Shown piece after piece: positions 1-10,410 of a stretch of DNA of 64,000 nucleotides. The DNA is from Phlegmacium glaucopus (taxonomy: Eukaryota > Basidiomycota > Agaricomycetes > Agaricales > Cortinariaceae). How positions within the stretch are numbered: position 1 is the first letter of the stretch; each line of letters starts with the position of its first letter. The stretch spans positions 131,424 through 195,423 of the forward strand of contig MU129989.1 in NCBI GenBank assembly GCA_015039465.1, in the 5' to 3' direction. The position numbers and the translations under genes were made by a program. The notes below the pieces were generated by a model that did not search any database, had not been told where the DNA came from, and was given only the letters and a program-made list of their open reading frames with translations.

Positions 1-1198
1 GGGCCTGAATGAAAGTTGGGAGTAAGAGAGTTTGGACCAGGCCCAAATGAGGGCTGGGAAAGGCAATACTGATGTTGGTGGTGGGGTGGGACATATAGGT
101 TGCCAACAGGTTGGTCCACCTGCCGATTCGGTTGAGCTAACAACTGGTTAAGATGTCTTTCATGAGCCAATATAGGAGACTTGGGTCCCCATACTCAATC
201 AGCTACGGATGAGTGTTGGTTGAGAAGTAAATCCCGATCAGGTGGTGTAGGCACAACAGAGTGTCCCCTTGCAACACCCAGAAGTGTATTGGACGAAGAA
301 GAATTACCTGATGATGATGAGGAACAAGCTTATCTGGACTGGGATATGTTCAACTACCCCTCAAATGGGCTTCATGCATCGGACATGCTGAGAGAGAATT
401 TTGAGAAAGAAGCAGCAGGTGTTGGTATGACTTACAGATAAACTTACTTATTTCTTTTTAGGTGAGAAGTTGTCAGCTTATGACTGTGCCATTTGTCAAG
501 CATTTTCATTTAAACTTCAAACAAACCTTACTGATAAGGGATTTGCTATGGCACCATGTGCTTTCAATACAGATCCCTTTCTACCTCGTATTCATAAGCT
601 TCAATCTTGTGTAGTGTTTCTAGCAGCATTCAAGCCTATACACCTCCATTGCTGCCCCAATTCATGTTGCTGTTATGCTGGCCCAAAGGCAGACCTTACC
701 CACTGCCCTCATTGCAAGGAACCACAATATCAGTCCAACAACAAGCTGCAAAAATATTTCACATATATCCCTATTATTCCTCAACTCATTGCTGCCCACA
801 GCAATTTAAAGCAAGCCAAAGTAATCAGTTATTATGCCAAACACAAGTTACATCACAAACCTGGCATCAAAACTGATGTTTTCAATTCTGACAACTACCA
901 AAACCTTTGAAAGATACCTGTGAAAATTGATGGAATAGCCCAACCTCACAAATTCTTTGCTGATGATTGAGATATTGCTCTTGGTCTTTCTACAGATGGA
1001 TTTGCACCATTCAAACATCAAAAAAATACTGCATGGCCCCTTATCACATTTATTTATAACCTTCCACCAGATATTCGCTTCCACATGGACAAAATTCTAG
1101 CTTTAGGTGTTGTTCCAGGGCCAAAAAAACCAGTTGATATTGAATTTTTTTTGTGGCCGTTTGTCATGGAGATAATCCAGCTTGCAAAAGGGGTACCT
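1..1198 (+). pseudogene. tnp2-type (CACTA/EnSpm) transposase, N-terminal half, broken
   Basis: This is the first part of a tnp2-family DNA transposase, the enzyme that would cut and paste a CACTA-type element. From about 300 the translation carries the acidic N-terminal stretch (YLDWDMFNYPS) and the ASDMLRENFEKEAA helix. After a short intron ending near 460 come a Cys-rich block (CCPNSCCCYAGPKADLTHCPHC) at about 650-715 and the hallmark stretches GLSTDGFAPFKHQKN (about 980-1030) and LALGVVPGPKKPVD (about 1093-1140). The gene has in-frame stops near 909 and 970 and cannot give a full protein. It stops at the MITE inserted after 1198 and resumes at 1795 and then 8095. The 5' end lies near or before the left edge of the window. 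The family call rests on motif recall and is firm; the upstream TIR is not visible. Confidence 0.85.
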
Positions 1199-1794
1199 CA
1201 TCAGGAAGATGTCCAAAAATTTTCTGAGGTTTCCACAACCTCAAAAACCTCCGGAAACCTCAGAAAACCTTGAAAACCTCAACATCTGGAAACTTATGTC
1301 CCTTTTTGTGGAAACCTCTTAAAAAATCTGTCTATGGAAACCTCTGAAAACCTGGAAACCTCTGGAAACTCAAAAACCTACACAATATTTGTATTATACA
1401 TTTCATTTTAAACTAATTATGTAAATTAAATGATGACTAGCAATGACTAGTGGGGGGATTCAGCGCAAAGTGAGGGCCTTTATATATGTGTAAACAGCTT
1501 CAAGGGTTCATTAGCTAGAATATTCCATCAATTACATAACAAGAATTGATGGAATATTCTAGAGTCTTCTAGCCAACTTTGAACCCTAAGGCCCTTATAT
1601 ATATAAAGGCCTCTACCTTGAACTCAATCCCCCATCACCAGTTGTTCAATTTGTGTAATTACCTATTACACAATATAATATATATTTAAAAATTTATTGA
1701 GGTTTCCAAGTTTCCAGGTTTCCAGGTTTCTGGAAACCTGGAAACCTTTGAAAACACCTGAAAACATGGAAACTTTTTGGATGTCTTCCTGATG
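1199..1794. mobile_element. 596-bp palindromic MITE (family 1) inside tnp2
   Basis: Both ends read CATCAGGAAGA inward (left 1199, right complement ending 1794), and the two arms stay complementary almost to the centre. The middle is a near-perfect hairpin around TAGAATATTCCATCAATT / AATTGATGGAATATTCTA (about 1517-1561). The outer parts are made of degenerate GGAAACCT / AGGTTTCC repeats. A CT dinucleotide occurs on each side (1197-1198 and 1795-1796). Removing the element plus one CT gives a continuous transposase reading frame, GVPAFNIKSSMF, so the boundaries are well supported. No coding capacity is seen. It is non-autonomous, and the partner transposase is unknown. Confidence 0.8.
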
Positions 1795-1807
1795 CTGCCT
1801 TCAATAT

Positions 1808-1977
1808 TGCGATTCTACAACGAAGCGAGGTACGAGTAAAGAGATAGAATATGGTCTTTGAGAAGACAGAAAGTGCATCACGTGCACATCCTCTTCTCTC
1901 TCTTCCTCCCCGCTGGCATAGAAGCACTCGACAGTAATCCAAGGTCGAGCTCCTGCTGCATAGCTCCTTTCTTTTCA
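1808..1977 (+). repeat. Split direct repeat A1
   Basis: About 170 bp, matched by 7588-7757 with a handful of substitutions, several of them C/T or G/A (for example GAAGCGAGG against GAAGTGAGG). The shared block ends at CTCCTTTCTTTTC. Confidence 0.9.
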
Positions 1978-2068
1978 TAAATCTATTTAAACATCATAAC
2001 CTCTTAATACATCACACACATTCTTTAAATACTAATAACACTCCTTTTATTTTCCAACACCCGCTACA

Positions 2069-3960
2069 ATGCCTCAAGGGCAAAACCCAAACCTCGAACA
2101 ACTCCCAAATTTCAATGGACCAGCCTATCAGCCAATTGTGAACCTCATAGTGCAGGTACAACAAATTACGCTGCAACAAGCTGTTGAGCAGCTTGAAACA
2201 GCCCACAATACCGACCGACAAGCGAGGATTGAAGCATGGGACAATCAAGTCAGACAAGAACAAGAATTAATAGAGCAGCAGGCCCTACTCCAGAGAGAGG
2301 AAGAAGAAAGAATGAGGCAAGAAGAGGAAAAGGCAGCAGAAGCCGAGAGGAAAGAATTAGAGAAGAAGAAACCCAAGATAAATGATTTTGACGAGAACCA
2401 AACAGGCGACGAGGTAATTGCACCACGACCATCGCCCTTTGCAATCAACGAACTCAAAAATTTTGATTATGTGGAACTATCCTACTTCACTCCAGAGGGA
2501 TGCGCAGCTGCCATGGAAGATAAAGACATGAGTAAAGCGGTAGCAGATGAGGCCTTTGGCATTGCGGAGGTCAATGGTATCATGGCATTAAGGCCCATAG
2601 CCTCGTTGAAGGCAGCCAAAAATGTTATCAAAGACAAAGATTTAACTTGGAGGCAGATGACAATGGGCAAGAACGCTATGCTACACCACATGAACAAACT
2701 CGGTTGGCCCGAGAAGCACATAAATGCCCTCGCCCACTTCTACTTCAAGTTAAAAGATCACCCGATGCGCTTAAGACCCAACAGAGACGAAATACTCATA
2801 ATCTTCCAAGCAGTGGTTAGAAGGGAATGGCATGATGCCCTGGAACGTAGAGAAGGTTTCAACATCACCAATATCAACAAGACAACGCTAAGGGCCATAG
2901 CGGATGAATACCATGACAAAAAGAGAGCAGAAGGCTTAATCGAGGTCAGTCATTTAGCAAACCTTTACGCAAGTCATCCACTAACTTTACATTGTCATCC
3001 TTTCCTTCAATTACTCAATCACCTGCAACCGCGCTCTTTAATTAACGACGCCTTGCTAAATTCAAATATTGGGTTCTATGGCTCCATACTCAACCCGTAT
3101 ATAACCTTCACATTATCAACATGTCACATCTAATGTCGTCTCGCCTCACGCCTAATGCCTCACGCCTCACGCCTCATACCCCATGCCCCATGCCTTGCGC
3201 CTCATGCCTCATGCCTCATGCCTCATGCCTCATGCCTTGTGCTTTATGCCTCATGTCATCATGCCTTGTGCCTCATGATGTACGCCTGGTGCGACATACT
3301 TTACCGTATATGCTGTAATATATGGCCTCGCTCATACCTTACACCCCCCCCATGTCTTATCCCTCACAATTTGTGAATCTCCCTCATACTTTTAATTTGA
3401 CACAGCTCCAGAGAGCTATTGCCAACACGACGCAGCAGTGTGAGCCACATGACAAACCCACAAGGACACTCAGGAAGGTCAGCTAGTAGATTCCAGCCCA
3501 GCAATACTTGTTATAGGAGGCAATCACGCTCAATTTCTCCAACTCCGAAAAGGATGAAGTCACCAACATCGACCTCGAGAAACAAGTATTTGGCATCCAA
3601 GCAATCAGCTCCCAGGCAGAAGCAATATGAGAGTCACCAAACAACTCATCTTTTCAAAATGGCGCAACTTCGACAAGCCCAGCTGTTTGCGCCGTGTGCC
3701 TTGGGCATCACCTACACAACGTCAGAGCTTGCAACAGCTCCAAAACCTTCAATGGAGGAGAAACAAGAGCACATCGAAGCGAAAATGGTCGACTCATTTG
3801 CCTTTCCTCCAGGCTACCTTTGTGCTCAGACTGGCAACGTCCAGTCGGTTGCTCAAGTACCGAACATCCCCAGAGACACATTTGCTCCGGATGCGGAAAA
3901 CCGGATCATGGAGCTCAGAACTGCCCTCGAGCACAGAGGGCTCCGGCCGCTCACTCCTTA
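2069..3960 (+). pseudogene. Gag of the DIRS-like element, probably two exons, broken
   Basis: The first exon, from ATG 2069 to about 2946, encodes a Gln/Glu-rich coiled-coil region (residues about 60-115, with EEEERMRQEEEKAAEAER) and then a globular gag domain containing REWHDALERREGFNI. A GTCAGT donor near 2947 and an acceptor TTTGACACAG near 3405 suggest an intron of about 460 nt. The rest (about 3406-3960) needs more than one frame. It contains a Cys-rich segment (CAVCLGHHLHNVRAC, about 3690) and a CX2CX4HX4C zinc knuckle, CSGCGKPDHGAQNC, at about 3885-3925. Gag would package the element RNA. Stop codons near 3484 and 3632 show that it is defective. Confidence 0.7.
3125..3290 (+). repeat. 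7-bp minisatellite (CATGCCT)n in the putative gag intron
   Basis: Degenerate tandem CATGCCT/CACGCCT units fill about 3130-3290, including five perfect consecutive units near 3205-3239. They lie between the likely gag splice donor (about 2947) and acceptor (about 3405), so they would be intronic. They give rise to spurious open frames rich in Met-Pro-His-Ala. Confidence 0.85.
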
Positions 3961-4835
3961 TAAACACGAGACTTGGAATACACTTTTACAGTACCATAAC
4001 CTCACTAATCAGTACCCAAAGCTGTGCCATAGCATCCAATTCGGATTCAATGTTGGTATTTGCCAGATACAATACACGCATACACTGCCTAATAATTCCT
4101 CACTCAACGACTTCCAAGCAGTTTATCACTTGCGGCACTACACAAGATGTTCAATGGTGGCTCGACACATTACGAAAACCACACCTCTTCAGAGACGTAC
4201 CCGGTCCAGTCGTCATCGACAACTTTCAAGCCTTTTCAGACGTGAGCTCAGGTGTTGGTCTCGGAATCACTATTGGAAGTTGATGGAGAGCCTGGAGACT
4301 TTTACCAGGATGGAAAGCAGAAAAAAGAGATATCAGGTGGGCAGAAGCAATTGGCTTCGAACTCCTCATCCGAACACTTTGCTACCTTATACGCGAGCCA
4401 TGTAAAATGCACCTCAAAGTCTTCGGAGACAACAAGGGTGTCGTTGAAGGTTGGTGGAAAGGTCGAAGCCGTAACAAACCCACTAATGAAGTCTTTCAAC
4501 GAATACACCTCTTCACAAAGGAATGACAGGTTACCATTCATTCCTGCTATGTCCCTAGCCGACACAATCCAGCCGATGACCCATCAAGAGGCAAATATCC
4601 CCCACTTTCACTCCTTCTCCCACCTGTCCACATCCCAACAGAACTCCAGCCGTTCATCACAAATTTTGACGCACAGCCACACCCTGCTGAGCTACAGATT
4701 GGCCAAGATGGACGTATACGCAACCCTCTCCCCAAACCGGACAGGAATTCAGCAGATGAGCGTAGCCACTCCTGCGACTTCTCTGAGCAAGAAGAGTTCT
4801 GCTATTTCGCAGAGAATTGCCAAGGCTAAAAGTAG
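3957..4835 (+). pseudogene. RT N-terminal remnant joined to RNase H of the DIRS-like element
   Basis: From about 3957 the segment YKHETWNTLLQYHNLTNQYP matches the lead-in to the reverse transcriptase of mushroom DIRS-like elements. The palm with its catalytic aspartates is absent. Near 4140 the sequence jumps to DVQWWLDTL and a clear RNase H-like domain in another frame. That domain has AFSDVSSGVGLG (about 4233-4270), AEAIGFELL (about 4340), GDNKGVVEGWW (about 4430) and RHNPADDPSRGKYPP (about 4558-4605), which contain the expected acidic residues. At least two frame changes occur, near 4283 and 4525. The domain order fits the family. The internal deletion of the RT core is inferred from the abrupt junction. 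Confidence 0.7.
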
Positions 4836-5091
4836 TAAGCCAAATTTTTTTCTTCTAACCAGCTATGAACGTGCTCACAGCCTATAGCGGCACACACTAC
4901 AGCCAGACCAGCTCCCTACCCAGTCCACCTTGTGCTCAAACCTTTCAATGGTCGCCCCCACTGTCTAGCAAGGGACAGATTGCACAAATGGAAACCTATT
5001 CACTCACGTGAAGCGGTTGACAATGCAGGCACACCAGTCAACCTCTCAGAGCAGGACTTAGAGCATATCCAAGCCGTCATAGGATGCGCAT

Positions 5092-6340
5092 TGATAGGAC
5101 TGAAAATTGAATACCTATGGATTATTCATTTTTCATAATATTATTCTTCAATTGAATCAAAAAGATCAATAAACCAACCATGAATTAATCTACAAATTGA
5201 TAGTGTAAGGGTCAAAAGTGTTGACTACACTTGTTGATTAAACTGGAAATTGCAAAGTTTTGAATGTTAACTCAGCAGATAACTATGATCTGAATTGATC
5301 TATTTATCATACTGTAAAATAACACTACAAAAAGTTCAGACTATAACCATACAAAAATCCATAATGGTCAAATGAACAACTTGCAATCTAAAGTAACTAT
5401 CAAGTCTACAACTGTGAAGGAATTTGTCATACAAGTCCTAGGACGATATCAGTAAACATCAATAAAGTTCCTGAAACAGTGAAACACTTTGTGACATTTT
5501 GTGACATTTGTGACAACATATGACATCATGAGACATATGATATCATAAAACAAGGCATGATATCATAAAACCAAGGCATGATATCATAAAACCAAGGCAT
5601 GATATCATAAAACCAAGGCATGACATCAAAACCAAGGCATGATATCACAGACTCTTACCTAATTTTGTTTCTCATTTATGTATATAAGTAACTAGAAAGC
5701 ACCAGTAACATTAGTGAATTTGCACTCATTCTTTCTTTCCCAAGTTTCACAAACAGTGAATTGGCACAAGTTAGAAAGAACTTACAAGTGGACTTGTCCT
5801 ACTTCACTCAGTTCAAAGAATATTAAATCCTAAAGGGACTTGTCTTTGGAGTTGGAATATTAAAGCCTTTGTCAGAGTCTGAGGAGAAATCCTTGTACTA
5901 TAAAGCTGTTTCATAGTCTGCCTGTGGGACTTTAAATCATTTGTTTTTGGAACTGTTCATAGAATATTAAATCCTAAAGGGACTTGTCTATGTTCATCCA
6001 AATTGGGTTATCATATAAACAAAGAATATTGAACCCCAAAAAGGGAATAATCTTTGTCTATCAAATCACAATCTCATATAGTCTGAGAAATTGGACTTTA
6101 AACACTGGTCAAATTAGGAAAGAAGAGAGAAAAGAGAAAAGACAAGTTGTGAAAGATAGTCTAAAAAGGATTGGACTTTAAACCTGTATTTGGAAGTTCT
6201 ATTCAAGAGTATACTGGTTATACTTTCAAGGAAACCCCAACTTGCTTAATACAGAAATTTGTTATTGGTTGCTGGTTGTTGGATTTGTTTTGAACATTTC
6301 CTTAAACAGTAATCTTAGAAATACAAATTCAATCATATCA
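5092..6340. mobile_element. Solo LTR A (1,249 bp) in the recombinase gene
   Basis: The sequence starts TGATAGGACTG and ends CATATCA, so it has the TG...CA ends of an LTR and 5-bp terminal inverted repeats (TGATA/TATCA). The 4-bp target GCAT is duplicated at 5088-5091 and 6341-6344. Removing the insert rejoins the recombinase frame (IGCA-WSEST). A TATATAA box lies near 5682. No internal coding region is present, which fits recombination between the two LTRs of a former retrotransposon. The short open frame at 5984-6181 is not gene-like. Confidence 0.85.
5535..5650 (+). repeat. 21-bp tandem repeats with a palindromic core in solo LTR A
   Basis: Units of the type GATATCATAAAACCAAGGCAT follow one another with little change. 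AAGGCATGA occurs five times between 5552 and 5645. Each complete unit contains the palindrome ATGATATCAT. The position, just upstream of the TATA box near 5682, suits U3 enhancer repeats; that role is inferred. Confidence 0.8.
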
Positions 6341-7396
6341 GCATGGTCCGAGTCAACCTGAGAAACCTATGGCTCTGGCCTGCTCGCCTTCCATGTATAT
6401 TGCGACTCCAAGAACTTACCGGAGGAGCAGCGTACCCCGGCCAGCCCAGTTCTCATCTCTGCTTTTCTCGCTAGTTTAGCAGGTGCATACTCCAACAAGA
6501 CTCTACACAATTACATTCACGGCATTAGGGCTTGGCATATACTCTATGGCATACCGTGGTCCATCAACAATGACAAATTGAGCACAATGTTGAAAGCTGT
6601 AGAAAAGCTCGCCCCTCCAGACTCCAAGCGGAAGAAACATCGTCCATATATGACCGAGTTCATAGCGACAATCAAACTCCACTTGAAGCTAGATACGCCT
6701 CTCGATGCGGCAGTCTTTGCATGTCTGACTACTTGTTTTTATGCAGCTGCTCGTCTGGGCAAATTCACAGTGCGTCATTTAGATGCCTTCAACTCCGAAG
6801 CACATATCACGCCAGCACAGACCGGCATGGCCATGCAATCACCGTCTTGCACCTCCCAAAAACCAAGACAAGCACACAAGGAGAGGATGTGTACTGGGCA
6901 AAGCAAGAAGGCGACACAGATCCCGCCACGGCCCTCAAACACCACTTGCTCCTGAACGCTCCTCTGCACGACAATCATTTGTTTGCATACAAACACAAGA
7001 ACGGCCACAGACCCCTCACCAAGACCAAGTTCCTGGAAAGAGTAGCCCTTGCTGCACGAGCCGCCGGGCTCGAACCCCTGCAAGGACACGGAATACGAAT
7101 AGGAGCCACACTAGAGTATCTACTTTGTGGCATCCCCTTCAACGTCATGAAGGCCAAAGGAAGATGGGCTAGTGATGCCTTTCTACTCTACCTAACCAAG
7201 CATGCACAGGTATTAGCTCCATACATGCAGGCCGTTCCACAAGTCCACAAAACTTTCACCCAATACATTGTCCCACCGGTTCGCTAACTAGCAACGAGGA
7301 CCACATATTTCTTTGTAAGCTAATCTCCTCACTCCTACAATCAGGGGTATTGATACTCACTCGATGCATTGTTTCTCCTAATAGTTTGGGGAACAT

Positions 7397-8094
7397 GTCT
7401 TGTATCAAGCACCCTATTTGATTGTTTGGATCTTTCTGGGTATGGAACGCACTCCATGCATTTTAACCCAACCAGCTCGCTTAGCTATTTCCCCTGTATC
7501 ACATAACCATCAATGATTAGAAGTATACATACCTACAATTCTAATCACTACATGTCAACTATAGTACTGTGAGTCGCAATGCAAAGATGCGATTCTACAA
7601 CGAAGTGAGGTACAAGTAAAGAGATAGAATATGGTCTTTGAGAAGACGGAAAGTGCATCACGTGCACATCCTCTTCTCTCTCTTCCTCCTCGCTGGCGTA
7701 GAAGTGCTCAACAGTAATCCAAGGTCGAGCTCCTGCTGCGTAGCTCCTTTCTTTTCGCCCACCCTCCTCACCCTAGCTTTGGCATGTCATCAAATGACAG
7801 TGCCTTTTCAGAACCCGAAAAGACTCAACAATACAAGCAATTGAACCGTCAACCGATTGACAGTTCTCATCTTAGACCGAAGCGAGACCCGCCTGCTCAC
7901 ACGTCTTGTATCAAGCACCCTATTTGATTGTTTGGATCTTTCCAGGTATGGAACGCACTCCGTGTGTTTTAACCCAACCAGCCCACTTAGCTATTTCCCC
8001 TGTATCACATAACCATCAATGATTAGAAGTATACATACCTACAATTCTAATCACTACATGTCAACTATAGTACTGTGAGTCGCAACACAAAGAT
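7397..8094 (+). repeat. Split direct repeats B1-A2-B2, right end of the DIRS-like element
   Basis: B1 (7397-7587) abuts A2 (7588-7757). A unique spacer of about 145 bp follows, then B2 (7903-8094). B1 and B2 share long identical runs such as ATAACCATCAATGATTAGAA and end in GTGAGTCGCAA...AAAGAT. A2 repeats A1 at the left end. The arrangement permits circular intermediates to rebuild the full element. Confidence 0.88.
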
Positions 8095-10065
8095 ATCAAA
8101 TCATCCATGTTTTGTCTTTGTGCATTTCTTATCCTTGTCTTCAGAGATATTCCAGCTGTTGCTTTACTCATGCATATGAAGGGACATAATGGATATTCAC
8201 CCTGCCAAATGTGCAGGATTTTTGGTATCTGAGTTCCAAATGCGAGGTCAACTACTCTCTATGTCCCACATGATTGCTCTTCCCATCCTGACATGATTTC
8301 AAGCAAATCTGCCATCAAAACATACAACATCGCTGAACTCCCTCTTCATACCCATGAAGAATTTCTTGCTCAAGCTTCAAAGGTTCAGTTAGCAAAAACA
8401 ACTGCCGAATCTGAATGCCTTTCTAAAGAGTACAGAATCAAATCAATTCCAATCCTCTCCAAGCTTCCTTTCCTTTCATTCCCATCATCATTTCCATACA
8501 ATCTCATGCATCTTATTTGGGAAAACTTAGTCAAAAACCTAATCTTGCTTTGGACTGGTGGGTTTAAAGGACTCAACGATGGAACTAAAAATTATCAATT
8601 GACCAATGCCATATGGCAAGCCATTGGAGTTTCCACTACTCAATCAGAATTGACAATCCCATCAGCCTATGGTGCTCACATTCCAAATATTGTTCCAAAT
8701 AAACCAAACATATCTGCTGAGATGTGGTTATTTTGGACCCTTTACCTTGGACCAGTTCTTCTCCGCCAGAGATTTCAAAGTTGCAAGTATTTTAATCATT
8801 TTATTTTACTTGTTTGCCTTCTCAATACCTGCTTGCAATTTGAGATTTCTGACAAAGAAATTGAGGAGGTGTAGGTAGGCCTTATCAAATGGGTGCAGAC
8901 TTATGTACAAAAGTAAGTGCAAAAATTAAACTCTGCTATCGATTATCAAAATACTAACATTATAATTTGTGAAGGTTTTATTATCAGTTTAATCCTGATT
9001 GAGTTAATGCTTGTCCTGTAACTATTCATGTGCTGCTGCATATAGCAGATAGTATAAAGGCATGTGGTCCAGTGTGGTGTTACTGGGATTTTCTGATGGA
9101 GTGCTATTGCAGGAAAACTTGGACCAGCTCTTCATAGTTGTCAGTTTCCATATGCATTATTGGATCAATTTGTGGTGGAATCTGCTCAACTGATGCAAAT
9201 AATGGTTTTGTCAGGCCTTGCTGATGATCTGTTGTTGCATCTTCCACACAATGCACCAAATGGAGTATTTTCACATCCTGCCTGTTTGTGTTTTTTATTC
9301 TTCAAATTTTATATTGATTGATTAATAAATTCCACATCTACTAGACCCAACCTGCGTGCTTTTACCTCTCAAGTCACCAAATTGTCCTGCTGAAAATTTG
9401 ATAACATGCTGCCTTTGCAACTTGAGGTAACTCGCAAGTCCAACAAGTTAGAAAGCTGGTTGAGAATTCAGTAATTCAGGAATGGGGGTGGGTTCATTGA
9501 GTAGATTCCAAGGAAGGTGACATGATGCACAGTGCAACATTGACTGCTGTACGTGATGATAGTCGGGATGCAACATTTATTCATGTATGTTTCATTTTTT
9601 TGCATTATTGTCCTTTGGGTTTCATTATTTCTACAAGTATGAAATGTTAGTGGACATACATGAAAGACAATGGTGCCAAAAACCTGAATATCAAAAAGAA
9701 ATGTTCTACAGACAGCTCCAACATTTATTCCTCATTACATTTACTGGACTCAATGCTCAATTTCGCAAAGTTCTTGGTCTTAATGCCTCTGTAAGCAACA
9801 CAGACATTGTCATTATGGCAGCAATCTGGTCTTGTCATTTAGAAAAAGACGATCCTTCTTTGGTCAACCTCAACATTCACTTTTACTTGAAGATGGGACC
9901 CTTGCATGTCATTGACATCACTAGTGTTCAGGGCCTTGTTGGGCATGTTAAAGATGGTGAGCGAGGATGGGCTATTGTTAACCACAGCAGTTCCTTGCTT
10001 GTGCAATTTATGCCAATGCCGACGATGAGCTCAATATTGATGATGAAGACATTGATAATAAATAG
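8095..10065 (+). pseudogene. tnp2 transposase, C-terminal half, broken
   Basis: This continues the gene at 1-1198. It opens in frame with KSSMFCLCAFLILVF and DIPAVALLMHMKGHNGYSPC (about 8098-8210). Then come FPYNLMHLIWENLVKNLILL (about 8492-8550), EMWLFWTLYLGPVLLRQRF (about 8720-8775) and CLLNTCLQFEISDKEI (about 8815-8868). Further on, FYYQFNPD / CPVTIHVLLHIADSIKACGP (about 8977-9075) matches the next conserved block. A last frame (about 9640-10065) has QLQHLFLI, VQGLVGHVKDGERGWAIV and an acidic end (DDEDIDNK). Stop codons near 8229 and 9002 and frame changes show decay; some gaps may be introns. Confidence 0.8.
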
Positions 10066-10094
10066 GTACTCTAATTTATGCATTATTGCTGGAC

Positions 10095-10410
10095 TAGTGA
10101 GCTATAGTGGGTCCAAATGAGTTATAATGGGTCCAAATGAGTTGTAGTGGGTCCAAACAAGTTGTAATGGGTCCAAATGAGAGGTGGCAGTCCAAACGAG
10201 TTGTAATAGGTCCAAACAAATTGTGGTGGGTCCAAACAAGTTGTAATGGGTCCAAACAAGAGGTGGTGGTCCAAACAAGTTGTAGTGGGTCCAAACAAGT
10301 TGTAATAGGTCCAAATGAGTTGTATTGAGTCCAAACAAGTTGTAGAGTCCAAACAAGTGGTGGTGGGCATAAACTGGGTCCAAACAAGTAGTAGCAGGCA
10401 TGAACAAGTG
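10095..10410 (+). repeat. About 21-bp tandem repeat, 14 copies of the GTCCAAA unit
   Basis: The core GTCCAAA(C/T) recurs 14 times with spacing near 20-22 bp, usually preceded by GTTGTA(A/G)TGG. It follows the end of the tnp2 coding remnant directly. Several units contain TTGTAGTG, which is how a CACTACAA terminus would read at a right end. A subterminal repeat block of the tnp2 element is therefore plausible but not proven. Minus-strand frames through it are repeat artefacts. Confidence 0.85.

Larger units (their letters stand above)
4961..7287 (+). pseudogene. Tyrosine recombinase of the DIRS-like element, split by a solo LTR
   Basis: This recombinase would integrate the circular cDNA. The N-terminal part reads LARDRLHKWKPIHSREAV and LSEQDLEHIQAVIGCA up to 5091. 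The solo LTR (5092-6340) interrupts it, and it resumes at 6341 with WSEST and GSGLLAFHVYCDSKNLPEEQ. The catalytic fold is visible: ARLGKFTVRHLDAF (first Arg, about 6755), HGIRIGATLEYLL (the HxxR box, about 7086), RWASDAFLLYLTKHAQVLAPYM (about 7165-7230, with the likely nucleophilic Tyr). It ends at VPPVR, stop 7285-7287. A TGA after SEST (about 6358) and a frameshift near 6830 inactivate it. Confidence 0.8.
1808..8094 (+). mobile_element. DIRS/Ngaro-like tyrosine-recombinase retroelement with split direct repeats
   Basis: The element carries gag, reverse transcriptase remnants, RNase H and tyrosine recombinase in + orientation, bounded by split direct repeats. Repeat A occurs at 1808-1977 and 7588-7757, starting TGCGATTCTACAACGAAG. 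Repeat B occurs at 7397-7587 and 7903-8094, starting GTCTTGTATCAAGCACCC. The order is A1-genes-B1-A2-B2, with B1 and A2 directly adjacent. This is the layout known for PAT/Ngaro-type DIRS-order elements, which integrate with a tyrosine recombinase and usually make no target duplication. It sits in a tnp2 gene: ...TTCAAT before it joins ATCAAATCATCC after it in frame. Without the nested solo LTR it would be about 5.0 kb. Frameshifts in every gene and a missing RT core mean it is dead. Confidence 0.85.

Noticed and set aside
3121..3376. Open frames rich in Met-Pro-His-Ala
   Set aside because: Products of the CATGCCT minisatellite inside the putative gag intron.
5535..5650. CRISPR-like array
   Set aside because: Units are contiguous 21-bp tandem repeats without spacers, in a eukaryotic LTR.
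10094..10407. Three overlapping minus-strand open frames of repeated TCLDPLQLVW-type sequence
   Set aside because: They are translations of the 21-bp tandem repeat in all frames; there is no start context, domain or codon structure.
1..10410. CACTA terminal inverted repeats
   Set aside because: No CACTA...TAGTG pair with a target duplication could be found; the left end is probably outside the window and the right end is obscured by tandem repeats.
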